From: Bolinopsis microptera
Taxonomy: Eukaryota; Ctenophora; Tentaculata; Lobata; Bolinopsidae
Direction: 5' to 3'
DNA length: 64,000 bases
Assembly (NCBI RefSeq): GCF_026151205.1
Contig: NC_087076.1
Coordinates: 2,503,902-2,567,901 of the forward strand
The notes beneath the pieces are model-generated. The model did no database searches and was not told the DNA's origin. It saw nothing but the letters and a program-made list of their open reading frames with translations. Of the stretch, positions 47,575 to 59,958 are shown piece after piece. The position numbers and the translations under genes were made by a program. How positions within the stretch are numbered: the stretch's first letter is position 1; each line of letters begins with the position of its first letter.

Positions 47575-48146
47575 GAAAGATAAGCCGCTTGTTTTGCTAC
47601 TGCCATTGTATGAAATTATTTACATAAGTTGCCCTTTTGCTCAAGTTGTTTGAATTTTGCCACAAGACAAGGGTTGTCTCTTACTTTAGGGTCTGATCTT
47701 GCTGTATAGTTGGTATAATCAGTGCATTCAAGAAGTGTGACATGTCTAAGGCCACTTGTTTTTATCGCATAAATTATCCCAATTACTATAATTATTACAA
47801 TATCATGACAATTGTTGTTATTCTTAAAAGGTTACTCAATATATTGTATGATGTGCTACTGTAATAATCAATTAATTTTATGTCGCTTTAAATCTATTGT
47901 TATTGCATTGATCCAGAATGAATTGATCCAGCAATTAGAATCAGTCGATCAAGATGAGAATCCGACTGGAAATTTTACCTTAGCCGATTGTGTGTTCACA
48001 AGACTTGGTGATTGAGCTTTTCTTTGTAAACAATCTTGCATGTAAGAATAAGTGAGATCGTGTTAAGTTAAAATTCGAACATCGAAAATCGTGATAAACC
48101 CTCCCCCTTTTAACTGTTTATCTAATCTTAATCTATTGTAGGGAGC

Positions 48147-50160
48147 ATGGAAAGTGAATTCGATGACCCATTTGAAACAGATGAATACCAAGAAGAAGGT
48201 TCCTTCTCCTTCACTTCCTCTTTAAGTGGCACTCTTTGTGTTGTGGATTGTAGTGATGAGATGCTTACCAAAGATAACGAAACTGGTGTTTCCAGAGTGG
48301 TTCTAGCTCTCGAAGCTATCAAAGCCACCTATTGCAACAAATTGATCAGTGGATCTCTGGACCACATTGGAGTCTTGCTGTGTGGGACAGACACTAAAAC
48401 TAACGATTATCAGGGTCTTCATGTCCTGCTACCTCTCGACACCCCAGATAAAACCTGTGTTGATATTCTTCAGAGGACCTCAAACGAGTTTGCATCAGGG
48501 AAGTACCAGTTTGGGCACGGGCAGGTTTACTCTCCGTATCACCTGCTCTGGACTTGCAGTAGCATCTACACCAGCTGTGTTAAGAAACTAGGGACCAGGC
48601 TCGTCATGATCTTCACCAATGTGTCAGAACCCCACAATATCGACACTAAAACCAGACAACTTGCTGCAACCAAAGCACGGGATATGTCTGAACTCGGCAT
48701 CACTATCTCTATAATTACTCTTCCTTCAGTGGACGGCAGTCAGTTTGATATGGACAAGTTTTACTCCGTACTTGTACCTGATCACGAGGTTACCAACCCA
48801 ACTAATGACATTGAGGACTTGTCTATGAGAGTGCACCGCAGGGAAAGTAAAGTTAGAATGACAGCGAATATCAACTTTGTTGTTAATCCGGAACTAACAA
48901 TCGGTGTGAAATGTTGTAATTTATTCGGTGAATCAACAGCGAAGCATGTTAATCTGTGCAGTAAGACGAACGAGCCAGTGGTTTGTGTATCCTCAGTAGT
49001 CAGGGAGACTGACCGGTCTGTGCTGCTGCCTCACGAAGTTTACAGATCTTGCAAACTGGGTGAAGAAACCGTCATTTTTGGGCAGGATGAAGTTGATCAG
49101 ATGAAAGTACAGTCAGATAAAGGTATTTACCTGATCGGGTTTAGACCAGCAGGGGATATAAAGTTTCACCATGTTGCTGGTAAATCTACCTTCATTCGGC
49201 CTTGTGAAACTGTGTTTAACGGGAGCACTGATTTCTTTGTAGCTCTGCTAAAACGTCTCCATGCTCGGAAGATGGTAGGTATGGTGCACTGTGTGTCTCG
49301 TGAGGGTACTCCCGGTTATATCGGGGCTCTTCTTCCTCAACTAGAACAGAGGGATGAAGATAACGAGCAACTTCGACCTATGGGATTCCATCTTATACAC
49401 TTACCTTTTGCTGATGATATCAGAAAACTGGACTATGAGCCCAGCGTAGATCCATCAACTGCACAAGTCGATGCTGCCAAATCGTTGGTCCTGAAACTAA
49501 AAGCTAAGCAGTTTAGCTCTGACTTAATAGAAAACCCGCAAGTTCTGCAGTTTAACAAAACTCTTGAAGCCATAGCACTAGAGAAGGATGCAATAGAAGA
49601 GACAGAAGACTGCACTAAGCCGAATATTGAGAGTATGAACAAAAGAGCGGCAAAAGAGATTTCGCAGTTTAATAACGTTGCCTTTCCGGCTGGTTACACA
49701 ATTCCTGAAGACTGTAAGAAACCAGATTATAAGCGCGTCATCGCATTGGTTAGTCATTTCACAATTTTTTTTAAACTGTTTGAGCGATTTTTTCCTTCCC
49801 ATATTAATCTAACTAGGGTCTTTCTGGGCCTTTTTTCGGAAATAATAAACGTCTCCTCCTCACCAATGGTAAAGTTTATTGATGTATATGAAGGGTTTAA
49901 TTTTGACCTCAATCATTATTAGTGGCTTATGTATGATCATGATTAGTGGCCCATTTTAATTTATAAGTTCATCATCAACTTATTATTCTTCACACGCTAA
50001 GTGATTCTCATTGCAGGTGCAGAATAGACAAAGAGAAGGAACACTCTCGAAAGTGACTGTAACTGATCTGAAGCTGTACTGTAAAGGTGTCCGACTGAAG
50101 GTACCCTCTACTGCTAAGAAAGCTGAGGTTGTTGAGGCAATTAAGAAGTTTTTAGGATAG
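48147..50160 (+). CDS. XRCC6: Ku70, DNA-end-binding subunit of non-homologous end joining
   Basis: Exons 48147-49748 and 50017-50160 join in phase 0 to 581 aa (human 609). Order of parts: acidic N-terminus; vWA-like domain (FSFTSSLSGTLCVVDCSDEM, HIGVLLCGTDTKTN, LGTRLVMIFTNVSEPH); the DNA-encircling beta-barrel (ETDRSVLLPHEVYRSCKLGE, IYLIGFRPAGDIKFHHVAGK, SCEx-type FFVALLKRLHARKM); and a C-terminal SAP domain encoded by exon 2 (TLSKVTVTDLKLYCKGVRLK, KKAEVVEAIKKFL). Ku70 pairs with Ku80 to load onto double-strand breaks and recruit DNA-PKcs and ligase IV. An acceptor (TTGTAG) 5 bp before the ATG implies a 5'UTR intron. The gene splits the NKRF-like family cluster. Confidence 0.95.
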
Positions 50161-50785
50161 TTAAGCCCGGTAACCTTTTCAGCGCTTCATAGGTATGGTG
50201 ACTCAGCATTTTTCGTTTGCTTTTAATTTTTTAGCGCTATGAATTAGTCTCACAAAAATTTGCTAATTTTGTTTGAAACACTGCTTAGCTGTGGGATATG
50301 TTATCATTATGTTGTTTTCTTAATCAAGTTTCCAAAAACCCATACCAGTTAATTAATGTGTATAATCAAATAATATTATAGAAATGTATGCAATTAGTGA
50401 AACAATCATAATACTAGTGTGGCTATTTATTATGTTATGTTAATTTTTTTAAATTTAGAGTAATGTAATTTGTTTGTAACAGAAAGTTTCCATCTTATTT
50501 TATTCACACTTTTTACAACTTATTTATTTTAGCTTTAAATTTTCTATTATTTGGATCCTCGCGTTTTATTGTCGCATTATTAAACTGTACGGTTTCGATG
50601 AGGTTAAATTAAAGAAAGTCTAAATGTAGATTTCTCTTTCATTGTTTTTTAGTTGACGATTCTAGTAAAATCATGTTCTGTCCTTCTAAAGAAATGATAT
50701 CGGTGCCGTTTAATAATTTCAAGTTGTTTAATTCCAATAAATTAATAAATGCCTCCCTTAAACTTATTCTGCAGGGTACCTGACT

Positions 50786-53700
50786 ATGAATACACAACCT
50801 GGTCCCTCCTCCCAATTCCACTCTGACTTGCCTGATTTAGCAGCTAGAAAAGGTGGAGTTTGGACCAACACGCATGCGTTTGAGGAGACGCTTGTAAATC
50901 CTGATGTAGACCTTGATGCTCTCGGTATGGGCAATTTCAGAGGTATTTATGCCACTACAGTGAGACTTGATAACCTTATGAAGAACATTGTCAGAATATG
51001 CAAACTTAAAACTAGAACAATTGTAATCCACGCTGGAAATCCGGTTACGGTAAGATTTGAGATAAATGGAACTTGGATCAGTGACGGGGTCGCTCAGACA
51101 GAGAAACAAGCTACAGTTGCTTCTATCAACAATAGTTTGATATATTTGATTCGCTGCAAGGGTTTTCAGATTATTGCAGCTGAGCATGTACCGCTAGATG
51201 CTATCAAGAAGGTTTCTCAACATAAGCTTTTATTTGATACAAACAGCGAAGATCCAACTGAAGAGTTTGAAGCTGTGCGTTTGAAAGCAGCTGGTCTTCT
51301 CCATGACTTCCTCATGGATCCTTTCTTAATGAAACTTGAGCTTGGTGTCGAGAATCTGTCTCGCGCTCTCCGTGAGGATATACATAATTCCGCTAATGTC
51401 TGTAAACTGACACACAAGTCGTTTGGTACTGAAATTTGGTTTTGGAAGATCAATTCAATAAAACACAATTTGTTTTATTTGAATCTTTTCAATCTGAACT
51501 CTTCAGTATTGCAATGTTTTTTAAGGATATCCTTTTATAAAATTTAAATTTCGCTACCACTTTTCTCCAACATCTAGGCTATAGTTGACTTTAAATAGTG
51601 TACTAAAAAGATTTGGAGTTGAGCCATATTTGTTTTTGACATGTCACATCGATTCGCGGAATGGATTAGTCGCTGCAGGCTGCTAAATGCTAATTGGTTA
51701 ATTACTGTCACATGTCAAAAAATATGGCTTTCCTTTCTAAAAATAACCAAGTCTATTAATTTTCAATTCCCACACATTTCAGGTCCCTCCAGTAGAGAGA
51801 ATATTACTTAGAAAAGGGAAAACAAAGAAGAAGTTTTCAGATGATGGAATTACTGTTGGACATTTATATTTACAAAAGCCAGCCGGTATGAAAACTGTTT
51901 TCGCTGAGCCGGGAGAGTCACTGACCAAAGATAAGATTCAATTGAAAGAGGTCAAAAAAGATAGAAGGAAGCGTAACAAGATGCAGGCTCAATTAAAGTA
52001 CGAAAAAAAGAAGGAGCTAAAAAGAAAAGGGATAGTCGATGCAGTTAAACCGAAGCAGACACCTCCTAAAACGCAACCTTTACTTTTTGACGAAGATTCG
52101 ATAAATCCTGAGCTTTTGAAAAGTTTTAAAGCTCATTTCGCTGGATTCAAATTTTTGCCAAAAAGGTGGAAAAAAGCCCGTCCTGATCCCTTATTATTGT
52201 TAGAGAAGTCTGCGATTTGCTCAGGTTTTCTATGTAAGTTCGCCATTGAACTCATGGACACTGCAAGTGAAGATGAAATGACTGTCAAACTTATGATGCG
52301 TAATCTGAATATCAAGAAAGAATTTTGGGTTTCTTTGGGTAAAGGTAAGACGTTCGCGGAAGCCAAAGATGATTGTGCGAAGAAAACTGTTAATTTCCTG
52401 AGGACCAGAGCTAGAGGTATACCGAAATTTAATAATGCAAAGTGGAACAAATTTCTTCAGAAATTTCATCATCCCGAACACGTGTGGTCTTTTTCCAAGA
52501 AAGACCTTGGAATGGATTTTCTCTTATCTGCATCTCACTGTAAGATACAGGATGATAATGTTGGCTTCAAAATTCTTCAAAATCTAGGATGGAGTCCAAA
52601 CACTAGTATTGGCAAACATCGTCAGGGTGTTGCAAATCCTATTGAAATTTGGGTTGGTCATTCTGGTCATACCGGTCTCGGTTATAAAGATACAAATTCA
52701 GAAAATGGATCGATTATGGGCTCAATAGCGCTAGAAGAAATTCTGGTTCGATTCAGAAATAATGTTGATGCCTGGAAATTGCAATTTGTTGATCCTCTTA
52801 ATGAAAACGATGGTAGAATAATAATGTCAGAAAGTTGTAAACTCAAATTGAAGAGTGTCTTCTACAAAGGACGACATATCGCGATGGTCTGGAAGCCGAT
52901 CGTCCAGGCTGTGGGAATTACCACTGAGAAGTGTGAGCTGAAAGAGAATGATTATGAAATATCTGACGAAGAATCATTAATCCCGGCAGCTCGAAGTCAC
53001 TTTGAAGGGTTTACACTTGATAATTATGATCCGGGAACGTATTCGAAATCCGAAAATAATGATGGAGACGGTCGGGGAGTTGAAGATGATATTGATGGAG
53101 AAACCTTCTATGTCGATGACGATATCGATGGTGAGACTCTTTGTGGCGATGATCTTGATGGATATGACAACGATGATATCGATGGGGAAGAGCTTGACGA
53201 CAATTATGACGACTCTGATAACGATGGAGATGAACTTGAGGTCAATGGTGACTTCTTCGATGTCGATAGATATGAATTTGATGATGATCATATCGATAAT
53301 GGCGAGATCAACGATGAAACTAAATCCTTAGGGACTACTTTCAATTCAGTTGACCAGGGGCATTTACATAATGATGATTCTGTAGCCGGATCTTCAAGAT
53401 TTTTAGATCATCATGCCACTTTTTCTAGAAATAAAGTTCTACTTCCAGCTCCCCATGCTTCCCAAAGCTTGCTGTCGCAGCAACCACCTCGTACTGCTTC
53501 AATCATCCGACATCAACCAAAACCTCAAGAGATTCATCAAATACAGTCAAATAAAAAGCAATCAACCCAAAACCTATTGTCACAGCAACTATCTCATGAT
53601 CCTGTGAATAGGAGCCATCAGCAGAGACCACCAGAGGTTCCTGAACCCCATGTCATTGAGCACAGATTCCAAAGACCACTTCAAAACCGTCCATATCACC

Positions 53701-53831
53701 CTTATGAGATACCTCAATTCAGAAACATGAGCCCCAATGAAAGGCCTTATCATCACAAGGAAAACAGATTTCCTCCCCGCTACAGACCTTACCCTCCAAC
53801 ACGTCATAATTACCCGCAGCCACCTCATTGA
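50786..53831 (+). CDS. NKRF-like protein 2: dsRBD-like, G-patch and R3H, acidic and Gln/Pro-rich tail
   Basis: Exon 1 starts at the ATG at 50786 and is open to 51544; exon 2 is 51783-53831 after a CAG acceptor in phase 0. The exon 1 donor is uncertain; TCA/GTATTG at 51505 fits the phase and would give about 922 aa. Exon 1 carries a dsRBD-like unit (VTVRFEINGTWISDGVAQTE) and an R3H-like unit (LLHDFLMDPFLMKLELGVEN). Exon 2 has a Lys-rich linker, another dsRBD-like unit (EFWVSLGKGKTFAEAKDDCA), a G-patch (VGFKILQNLGWSPNTSIGKH ... GHTGLGYKD), an R3H-like unit, an Asp-rich stretch with repeated DDIDGE, and a Gln/His/Pro-rich end. No XTBD was found. Same fold order as NKRF, so a paralogue. Confidence 0.75.
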
Positions 53832-54114
53832 AGATAATCGCTACCTAGTGTTTTATAGTAACTTTGTAATGATAAGACTCTTGGAGCTCGAATTTTGTTT
53901 TGAATGTTCATATTGCATAAAAGATAATGGAGGAAGCAATCACCTAATTTCAGCAAGTTTTTTAAAATAAATTCAGGGCCTAAAACTTTCAATTAATCGC
54001 ATTTGCGATTTTTTACTGTTATGGCCAACTCTGAATGATGTAGCTAAACCACGTTGGTATAATTATTTGAAATTACTATTGTCAAAAAACAGTATGATGT
54101 CATTGTAACATTTA

Positions 54115-54447
54115 ATTCCCTCCCTCCCTCCCTCCCTCCCTCCCTCCCTCCCTCCCTCCCTCCCTCCCTCCCTCCCTCCCTCCCTCCCTCCCTCCCTCCC
54201 TCCCTCCCTCCCTCCCTCCCTCCCTCCCTCCCTCCATCCTTCCTTCCTTCCTTCCTTCCTTCCTTCCTTCCTTCCTTCCTTCCTTCCTTCCTTCCTTCCT
54301 TCCTTCCTTCCTTCCTTCCTTCCTTCCTTCCTTCCTCCCTCCCTCCCTCCCTCCCTCCCTCCATCCTTCCTTCCTTCCTTCCTTCCTTCCTTCCTTCCTT
54401 CCTTCCTTCCTTCCTTCCTTCCTTCCTTCCTTCCTTCCTTCCTTCCT
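54115..54447. repeat. (CCCT)n / (CCTT)n microsatellite block 1
   Basis: Alternating pure (CCCT) and (CCTT) tracts. The GGREGGRE / GRKEGRKE proteins that can be read on the other strand are translations of the repeat, not genes. Confidence 0.98.
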
Positions 54448-54673
54448 TTTTTATTGCAATAATTACTGACTGGTTTGTGATTAAAGATATTCAATTTTAC
54501 TGACCCTAACCAATCTTTTATAATCTTATGAAGGCATGACATCTACAGAATTCCCCGCATTTGCGATTTTTTACTGTTATGGCCAACCCTGAATGATGTA
54601 GCTAAACCACGTTGGTATAATTATTTGAAATTACTATTGTCAAAAAACAGTATGATGTCATTGTAACATTTAA

Positions 54674-54897
54674 TTCCCTCCCTCCCTCCCTCCCTCCCTC
54701 CCTCCCTCCCTCCCTCCCTCCCTCCCTCCCTCCCTCCCTCCCTCCCTCCCTCCCTCCCTCCCTCCCTCCCTCCCTCCCTCCCTCCCTCCATCCATCCTCC
54801 TCCTCCTTCCTCCTCCTCCTCCTCCTCCCTCCTCCTTCCATCCTTCCTTCCTTCCTTCCTTCCTTCCTTCCTTCCTTCCTTCCTTCCTTCCTTTCTT
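54674..54897. repeat. (CCCT)n / (CCTT)n microsatellite block 2
   Basis: Second copy, with an interrupted CTC/CTT-rich middle (54790-54840). Same tandem duplication as block 1. Confidence 0.98.
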
Positions 54898-55011
54898 TCC
54901 ACATGTTTTTGTGTAAATGTTAAATTTTATTGCAATAATTACTGACTGGTTAGTGATTAAAGATATTCAATTTTACTGACCCTAACCAATCTTTTATAAT
55001 CTTATGAAGGC

Positions 55012-57273
55012 ATGACATCTACAGAATTCCCGTGGGTTGGTAGCACAGGTCTCGGATATAATGATGAAACTGGTGGTAGCACACATACCGGCTTCGGATA
55101 TGGAGATGAAACTGGCGATAGCAAACATACTGGCTTCGGATATAATGATGAAACTGATGGTAGCATACATACCGGCTTCGGATACAATGACAAAAATGAA
55201 GAGAGTGGATCGATTGCGAGCTCGATAACAGCTACAGAACTCCCTTGGGGTGGTAGCACAGAGTTTCCCGAATTCCCGTGGGAAAGTCAGTATCAGTACA
55301 AGAGCAGAGTTTACAAAATACAACAGCACACTGAGAGTCTGGGTCTGCTCCGAGCAACTGCCCTTGCCAATGTTTGGGCTAATTATCACTTCTTAGGTGA
55401 GTCCCTTCTCATTATTAGAAACCTAGCAATTTGCAATTGTTTTGCATTTTTATCGAAATTAGGATATTTTTATTTTTGTTTATATATGAGATAATTGGAT
55501 TACCAGAAAACTGATCAAATTAACTTTAGTTTTGAATTAAAAGACTTCATGTGCTCTCACAACATTTCTAATAACGCTTTATCGTAGGTTGTTCGTATCC
55601 TGTTCCCGTCCTTGAATCTATTAAAGATTGGGATCCTCCACCAAAAAACCAAGAACTTGAGGAAAAATTAGCAGAATTACAACAGCTAGAAAAAGAGGCA
55701 ATGTACGATGAAACCCTGGTCAACCAGCGTTTAAAATTAAAAGATCTAAAATTCAAGATGTACTACAGTGGGTTTGAACAGCAGCCTCCACCAGTTGTAC
55801 TGTTTTACAACTCTTCTCAAACTTGTAAAGTCCCCTGCTCCTTTGTGGAAAATGAGGGTATATCAGAAGGTAAAAGAACGGTTTCTCTTTTCATCAATGA
55901 CGTTCATGTTTCTGATGGTAGGGCCACTAGTTTTAAGGACGCTAAGCACGCTTGCGCTGACAATGCTCTAAAATATCTGAAAAAGAAAGGTTTGGTTATC
56001 GTATCTCCTCAAAATGTTGACGAAGAGGCTGTCGGTAAAATTTCTAAGGACATTTTGACTGGCAAAGGTAGCGGTAAAGGAGATGATTATGAGGAAAACA
56101 GAATAGCTGAGGATAACGTGGGGTGTAAGCTCCTGAAAGCAATGGGGTGGACTTCCGATACTGGACTTGGCAAGGATGGGCAGGGCAGAGTAAATCCTAT
56201 CAGTACTATTGGCCAGTTGAACCGGGGTGGACTTGGCTCCCAAAACTCGGAGGCTGGTATTTGTCACCAATCGGTAAAACAGCAGCTCCTCGACTTTCTC
56301 CGGAACGCAGATCTCATGAAACTAGAATTCACGGATGAGTTGGACAACTTGGAGCGGAAAATGATACACAAGTTGTCAGGAAAGTACGGGTTGAAGCACA
56401 AGAGTAGAGGGAGCGGCGCCAGTAGGAAGTTGGTGGTGTGGAAGGAGGAAACGTCTGTAAGTGAGATTTTAGCTGAACCCGTCACGCAATTTGACGAGGA
56501 AGATAATGATTTTCAGGTTCGTACCTTTTTTTCTCTACCTCAACTCTTATTCATTGAAATTGGGAGTTACAACGACTTATGTCGACTTTAGACTTTACAC
56601 TTAAGATAAAATCACCTATCAGTTCAATTTACTGGAACCAGCTATATGCTAGATTTGTTCTTATGCACTTCCATGGTTTTAAATGTTATTTAACATTCTT
56701 TTAATTTAGATGGGAGCCGAAGCGGGGGCAGACCTTGATGACAGCTCAACATACCACCTGAACTCACTCTCACTTGACCCTCTGGTCGAGGGGGAATCTG
56801 ATATCGTCATGAGCTCTGGCAAACGGAAAATGGAAGTGGCTCCAGCTCAGAGTAAAGTGTCTAGAAATACTAACGTGCATTTTGACTACAACAACACCAA
56901 TTCTCGTTCTAAGAGGGGAGCTAAAAAGTCATCTGGACAGCGAAAAAGGGGTGGAGAGAGGACGATAGAACATCGTCAGCCTGAAAATCAGTCGAAAAAG
57001 TATTCTAAATCACGGGGACCGTTCAGGGAGGGCTATGTAGATCCGTATCTTGTTGAGCCTCCTCGGGAAACTTACCGTAGACCTGGCTTTGAAACCGAGC
57101 AGCAGTTTAGTAGGAATCCTAATTGGAGATCCGATCCTCCTCAGTCCAATAACCGTGCGGCACGAGGACGAAGAGGTGAAGGGTATGTTGAAGACCCATC
57201 TAGAGACCCCAGGACACATTATTCTTCAGGGTTTGGTATATACCGCCATATGAAACCTAGGACTAGAAGATGA
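55012..57273 (+). CDS. NKRF: NKRF-like protein 3: XTBD, dsRBD, G-patch, R3H
   Basis: Exons 55012-55396, 55588-56516 and 56710-57273 join in frame (phases 1 and 0) to 625 aa; NKRF in vertebrates is about 690. Order: three-to-four 14-aa repeats around HTGFGYNDET (about 25-62); XTBD (about 90-145: YQYKSRVYKIQQH, ALANVWANYHFLGCSYPVP); dsRBD (about 176-263: VSLFINDVHVSDGRATSF, CADNALKYLKKKGL); G-patch (about 303-348: VGCKLLKAMGWTSDTGLGKD, NRGGLGS); R3H (about 357-415: LLDFLRNADLMKLEF, KLVVWKEE); Arg/Gly-rich tail. This is the full NKRF layout. NKRF brings XRN2 and DHX15 to pre-rRNA in the nucleolus. The start codon lies at the edge of the tandem duplication. Confidence 0.85.
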
Positions 57274-58015
57274 GGTTATCAGTATGAACAATTAATATTG
57301 ATGTATCCTTTACAAATAACAGAACTTTTTTGACATTTGATACATCTTGTAAGAATGGAAATATTGTGATTAGATAAGACGATACTCTTGGTATTTATTT
57401 GACTTTTGGGATTTGAGGTATCTGACGAAAAACGGTTTTTGTTGCGATATCAATAAATTTATTATAGCAGACAAATGCAAATTCAGGATTTCAGATTTTA
57501 TTTCTATAGAAATGATCCCTAAGTTTCAACTGAACTACACTCAAGTTTATTTCCTTTAAGTTTATAATGCTTAAAACCCGATTCAAGAGCTTCAGATTGA
57601 AATTATTTGTAGAGTTAGAACTTGGAGGTTTAAACATTAAAGTTATTCATCGGCTGATGTATCGCGGAAAATTGTATTATTCGATTTATGAAACTGGTTT
57701 CCGATTGAAGTGAGTCTTATGTTTCATTTTATTCAGTTTTAAAGAAACTAAAGCGATAGAGTAGCAAGCTAGGTAACTGCGTAACGAAATGCGCGCTATA
57801 TACTACTGCAATCTGTATACCGGGCGCGCTGCGCATCAAATAATGCCTCTCGTCACCCTTTGCCCTTACTTAGGTGATTATGGACTTCCATGCGGATTTT
57901 AACTTGCTTTGTGAAGAAATCGTTGGCGGAGCTAGAAGCTGGATCCGACAGATTTAAACGCGTCAGAGCCCTTCTGCTCCTAGAAAAATCGCGATTAATG
58001 AGTGTAAAGTGATTT
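57274..58015. other. No gene seen; 3' flank of the NKRF-like gene
   Basis: AT-rich after the stop, with aataaa-type words near 57450-57470 that could be poly(A) signals. Becomes GC-rich and repeat-like from about 57780. Confidence 0.45.
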
Positions 58016-58572
58016 TACCTGCCGCGATCTCAGGGTATTATATTTATGTCCATAATAATCATTGTGCATTGGAGGACTCTGCCGCTTCGACGCGCCGCGC
58101 GAACTAGCATTCTTGCTTCGCATGGTCGATCCTTGCTTTGGTTCGCAGAGCAACGATTTTGATGGGTTGGCATTGTCATGTCAATCAACCATAAACATTA
58201 ATATAATAATAGAATAGAGATTAGGCAGAATGACAGGCAGAGCGCCGCGGCCCAGTAAAACTTGATTTAGCACGCTCAATTTTTAAATTGATTAAAGCAT
58301 ATTTGGTTATAAAAAATACATTAAACTTTAAAATGTATTTTACAGTGCCACTTTACTGTGCGGCGCTCAGCCTGTCATTGCATTATATTCCGCTATGATC
58401 TCTATTTTATATGTTCATGAACATAATAGCCTGAGGTCCCCAGGTAAAGTGCCACTACGCAAGCTTTGACGTTGATTCATGATTGACGATGTCAACCCAT
58501 CGAGATCGTTGCTCTGCGAAGCAAGAATGCTAGTTCGCGCGGCGCGTCGAAGCGGCGAAGTCCTCCAAGCTT
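58016..58572. repeat. Composite foldback related to the TTACCTGGGGACC family
   Basis: Outer arms of about 90 bp, 58066-58165 and 58484-58570, are inverted copies ('gcttcgacgcgccgcgcgaac' against 'gttcgcgcggcgcgtcgaagc'). An inner pair (58208-58257 and 58345-58412) also folds back. 'aacataatagcctgaggtccccaggtaaa' at 58428-58447 matches the end of the 13865-14782 element, and a degenerate relative starts at 58016. Confidence 0.65.
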
Positions 58573-58924
58573 TGACGGATATTACTCGTCTTCTTTGAAT
58601 AGAAGTAGCGCGCTGCTTTCTTTTCAAAATGTTGCCCGAGGTAAGTGCTGCGCCGGGCTAGTCCATTAACAATGAACAACGTAAGCTGTGCTAAAAGTAT
58701 TTTTGTAAAAATGTTTTTAAGAAGACGTCCTTTTCAACATTGTTCACTAAGATGATGCCTTCACCTAACCATGTGCTTTCGCGCCACTGCGGGCGCGCTT
58801 GTTTCACAAGTGAGCCCGCCGTGAGGCGGGCGCGCGCTACTGCAAGCGCAAGGGCTCTGGATAGAGCAAGATGATGCCATATAATCATAAGTAAAATACA
58901 ATTTTTATACAATTGTCAAATTGG

Positions 58925-59345
58925 TTTTTTGTCAACTTAACACAATGCCCTTCTTTTCCGCAACGAATACACTTTTACGGCATCGGTTGGCATAGTGTCC
59001 GCTTTCTAGGCATATCCAACATTTCCTGTTGTTGCCATTAGGTCTGTCAGCTTGTGAGTTGGGTTTATTGTACATAACAATCTGTTCCCTCTTTCCATCA
59101 TTACCATTTAGGACATCATCCCCCTAGGAACATTCCTAGCGTCCCTTGAACGTTGTGCAGACCATCTCTCAGTTTTTGTGCCCATCGAGGGATTCCATCT
59201 GCGACAAATACATCAAAGTCCTCTTGCTCTTTCTTAATTTGATGGGGTACTTTCATAGGTAATAGTGCTCTTCTTTAAGACAGTCAACTTGTCCTTAGCA
59301 ATCTTAAAGATAGCTTTCACAGCAGTTGCGTCCATATCTGGCTTA
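58925..59345 (-). pseudogene. Decayed retroelement ORF with CCHC zinc knuckles
   Basis: Reading the minus strand, MDATAVKAIFKIAKDKLTVL is followed after a frameshift by a stretch with FDVFVADGIPRWAQKLRDGL, then CWICLESGHYANRC (CCHC knuckle) and, after another shift, CIRCGKEGHC. Two adjacent knuckles suggest an ORF1/Gag-like protein. At least two frameshifts and stops make it non-functional. It abuts the dispersed repeat at 59355. Confidence 0.55.
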
Positions 59346-59354
59346 AATTTGACA

Positions 59355-59850
59355 GTTCAATGAAACAAGAAATTCAATGAAACAAGAAATTTAATTTTAG
59401 CACATTTTACAGAATAAAAAGATGTAAAACAATTCATAAAATATAATGCCCATTTGGTGTATGACTTTTTGTCCTTGACTGCTTGTTTGGTTTTGGAAGG
59501 ACAGGTAACTAACGGGGCCAATGCGCGTGCCTGGGAGCTTTTGCACACACCAAAACGCTAGTTCAGTTAAGTTTTTAGAGACAAGGCTCACATTAGGACT
59601 ATACGAAAAATTGTTAGCAGACATTAGGGGTTCCGTTTAAAGTTTTTACTATCTAGGTTGCAGTCTTGTTGTGACAAAAAGTCTACACTAAAACATGCTT
59701 GATTTTATATTGTGTAGTTCAAGGATTAAAAATGCACCTTCAAGGTGGATATTGGAGAGCAGGCGAAAGATTATGGCTTAAATTTATCAATGGTTATAAT
59801 AAGCTATAAATATTTTAAACTATACAATGCTAATTAAAAATTTCTTTATA
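59355..59850. repeat. Dispersed repeat, copy 2 (inverted copy at 23415-23930)
   Basis: See copy 1. The two copies diverge sharply just after the doubled 'tttcttgtttcattga', so that point is probably one end of the repeat. Confidence 0.75.
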
Positions 59851-59958
59851 CTTCAGTTTTAATACTTTCAACACTACTATATAACAAATAATTTGAGGTA
59901 TGTCCAATGAACTCATGTCACCTAAAATGTCACCTAATTTGGCTTTCTAATTCCTAAT

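Larger units (their letters stand above)
53998..55031. repeat. Tandem duplication of a ~0.5-kb unit that includes the start of the next gene
   Basis: Units 53998-54555 and 54556-55031 share the flank starting CGCATTTGCGATTTTTTACT, the CCCT/CCTT block and the end 'gaaggcatgacatctacagaattccc'. The second unit's end is the real start of the NKRF-like gene at 55012. The first unit carries a silent duplicate of that ATG (54536) followed by unrelated sequence. Confidence 0.9.

Noticed and set aside
47905-48015. Possible last exon (NELIQQLESVDQ ... TRLGD, stop) before Ku70
   Set aside because: It has an acceptor-like TGATCCAG and could join an internal donor of NKRF-like gene 1 (47440), but the upstream exon already ends in a stop and nothing else supports it.
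52977-53331. Overlapping ORFs rich in I/V or M/T inside NKRF-like gene 2
   Set aside because: Shadow frames of the Asp-rich coding repeat.
54044-54904. Long minus-strand ORFs reading GGREGGRE and GRKEGRKE
   Set aside because: They are translations of the CCCT/CCTT microsatellites.
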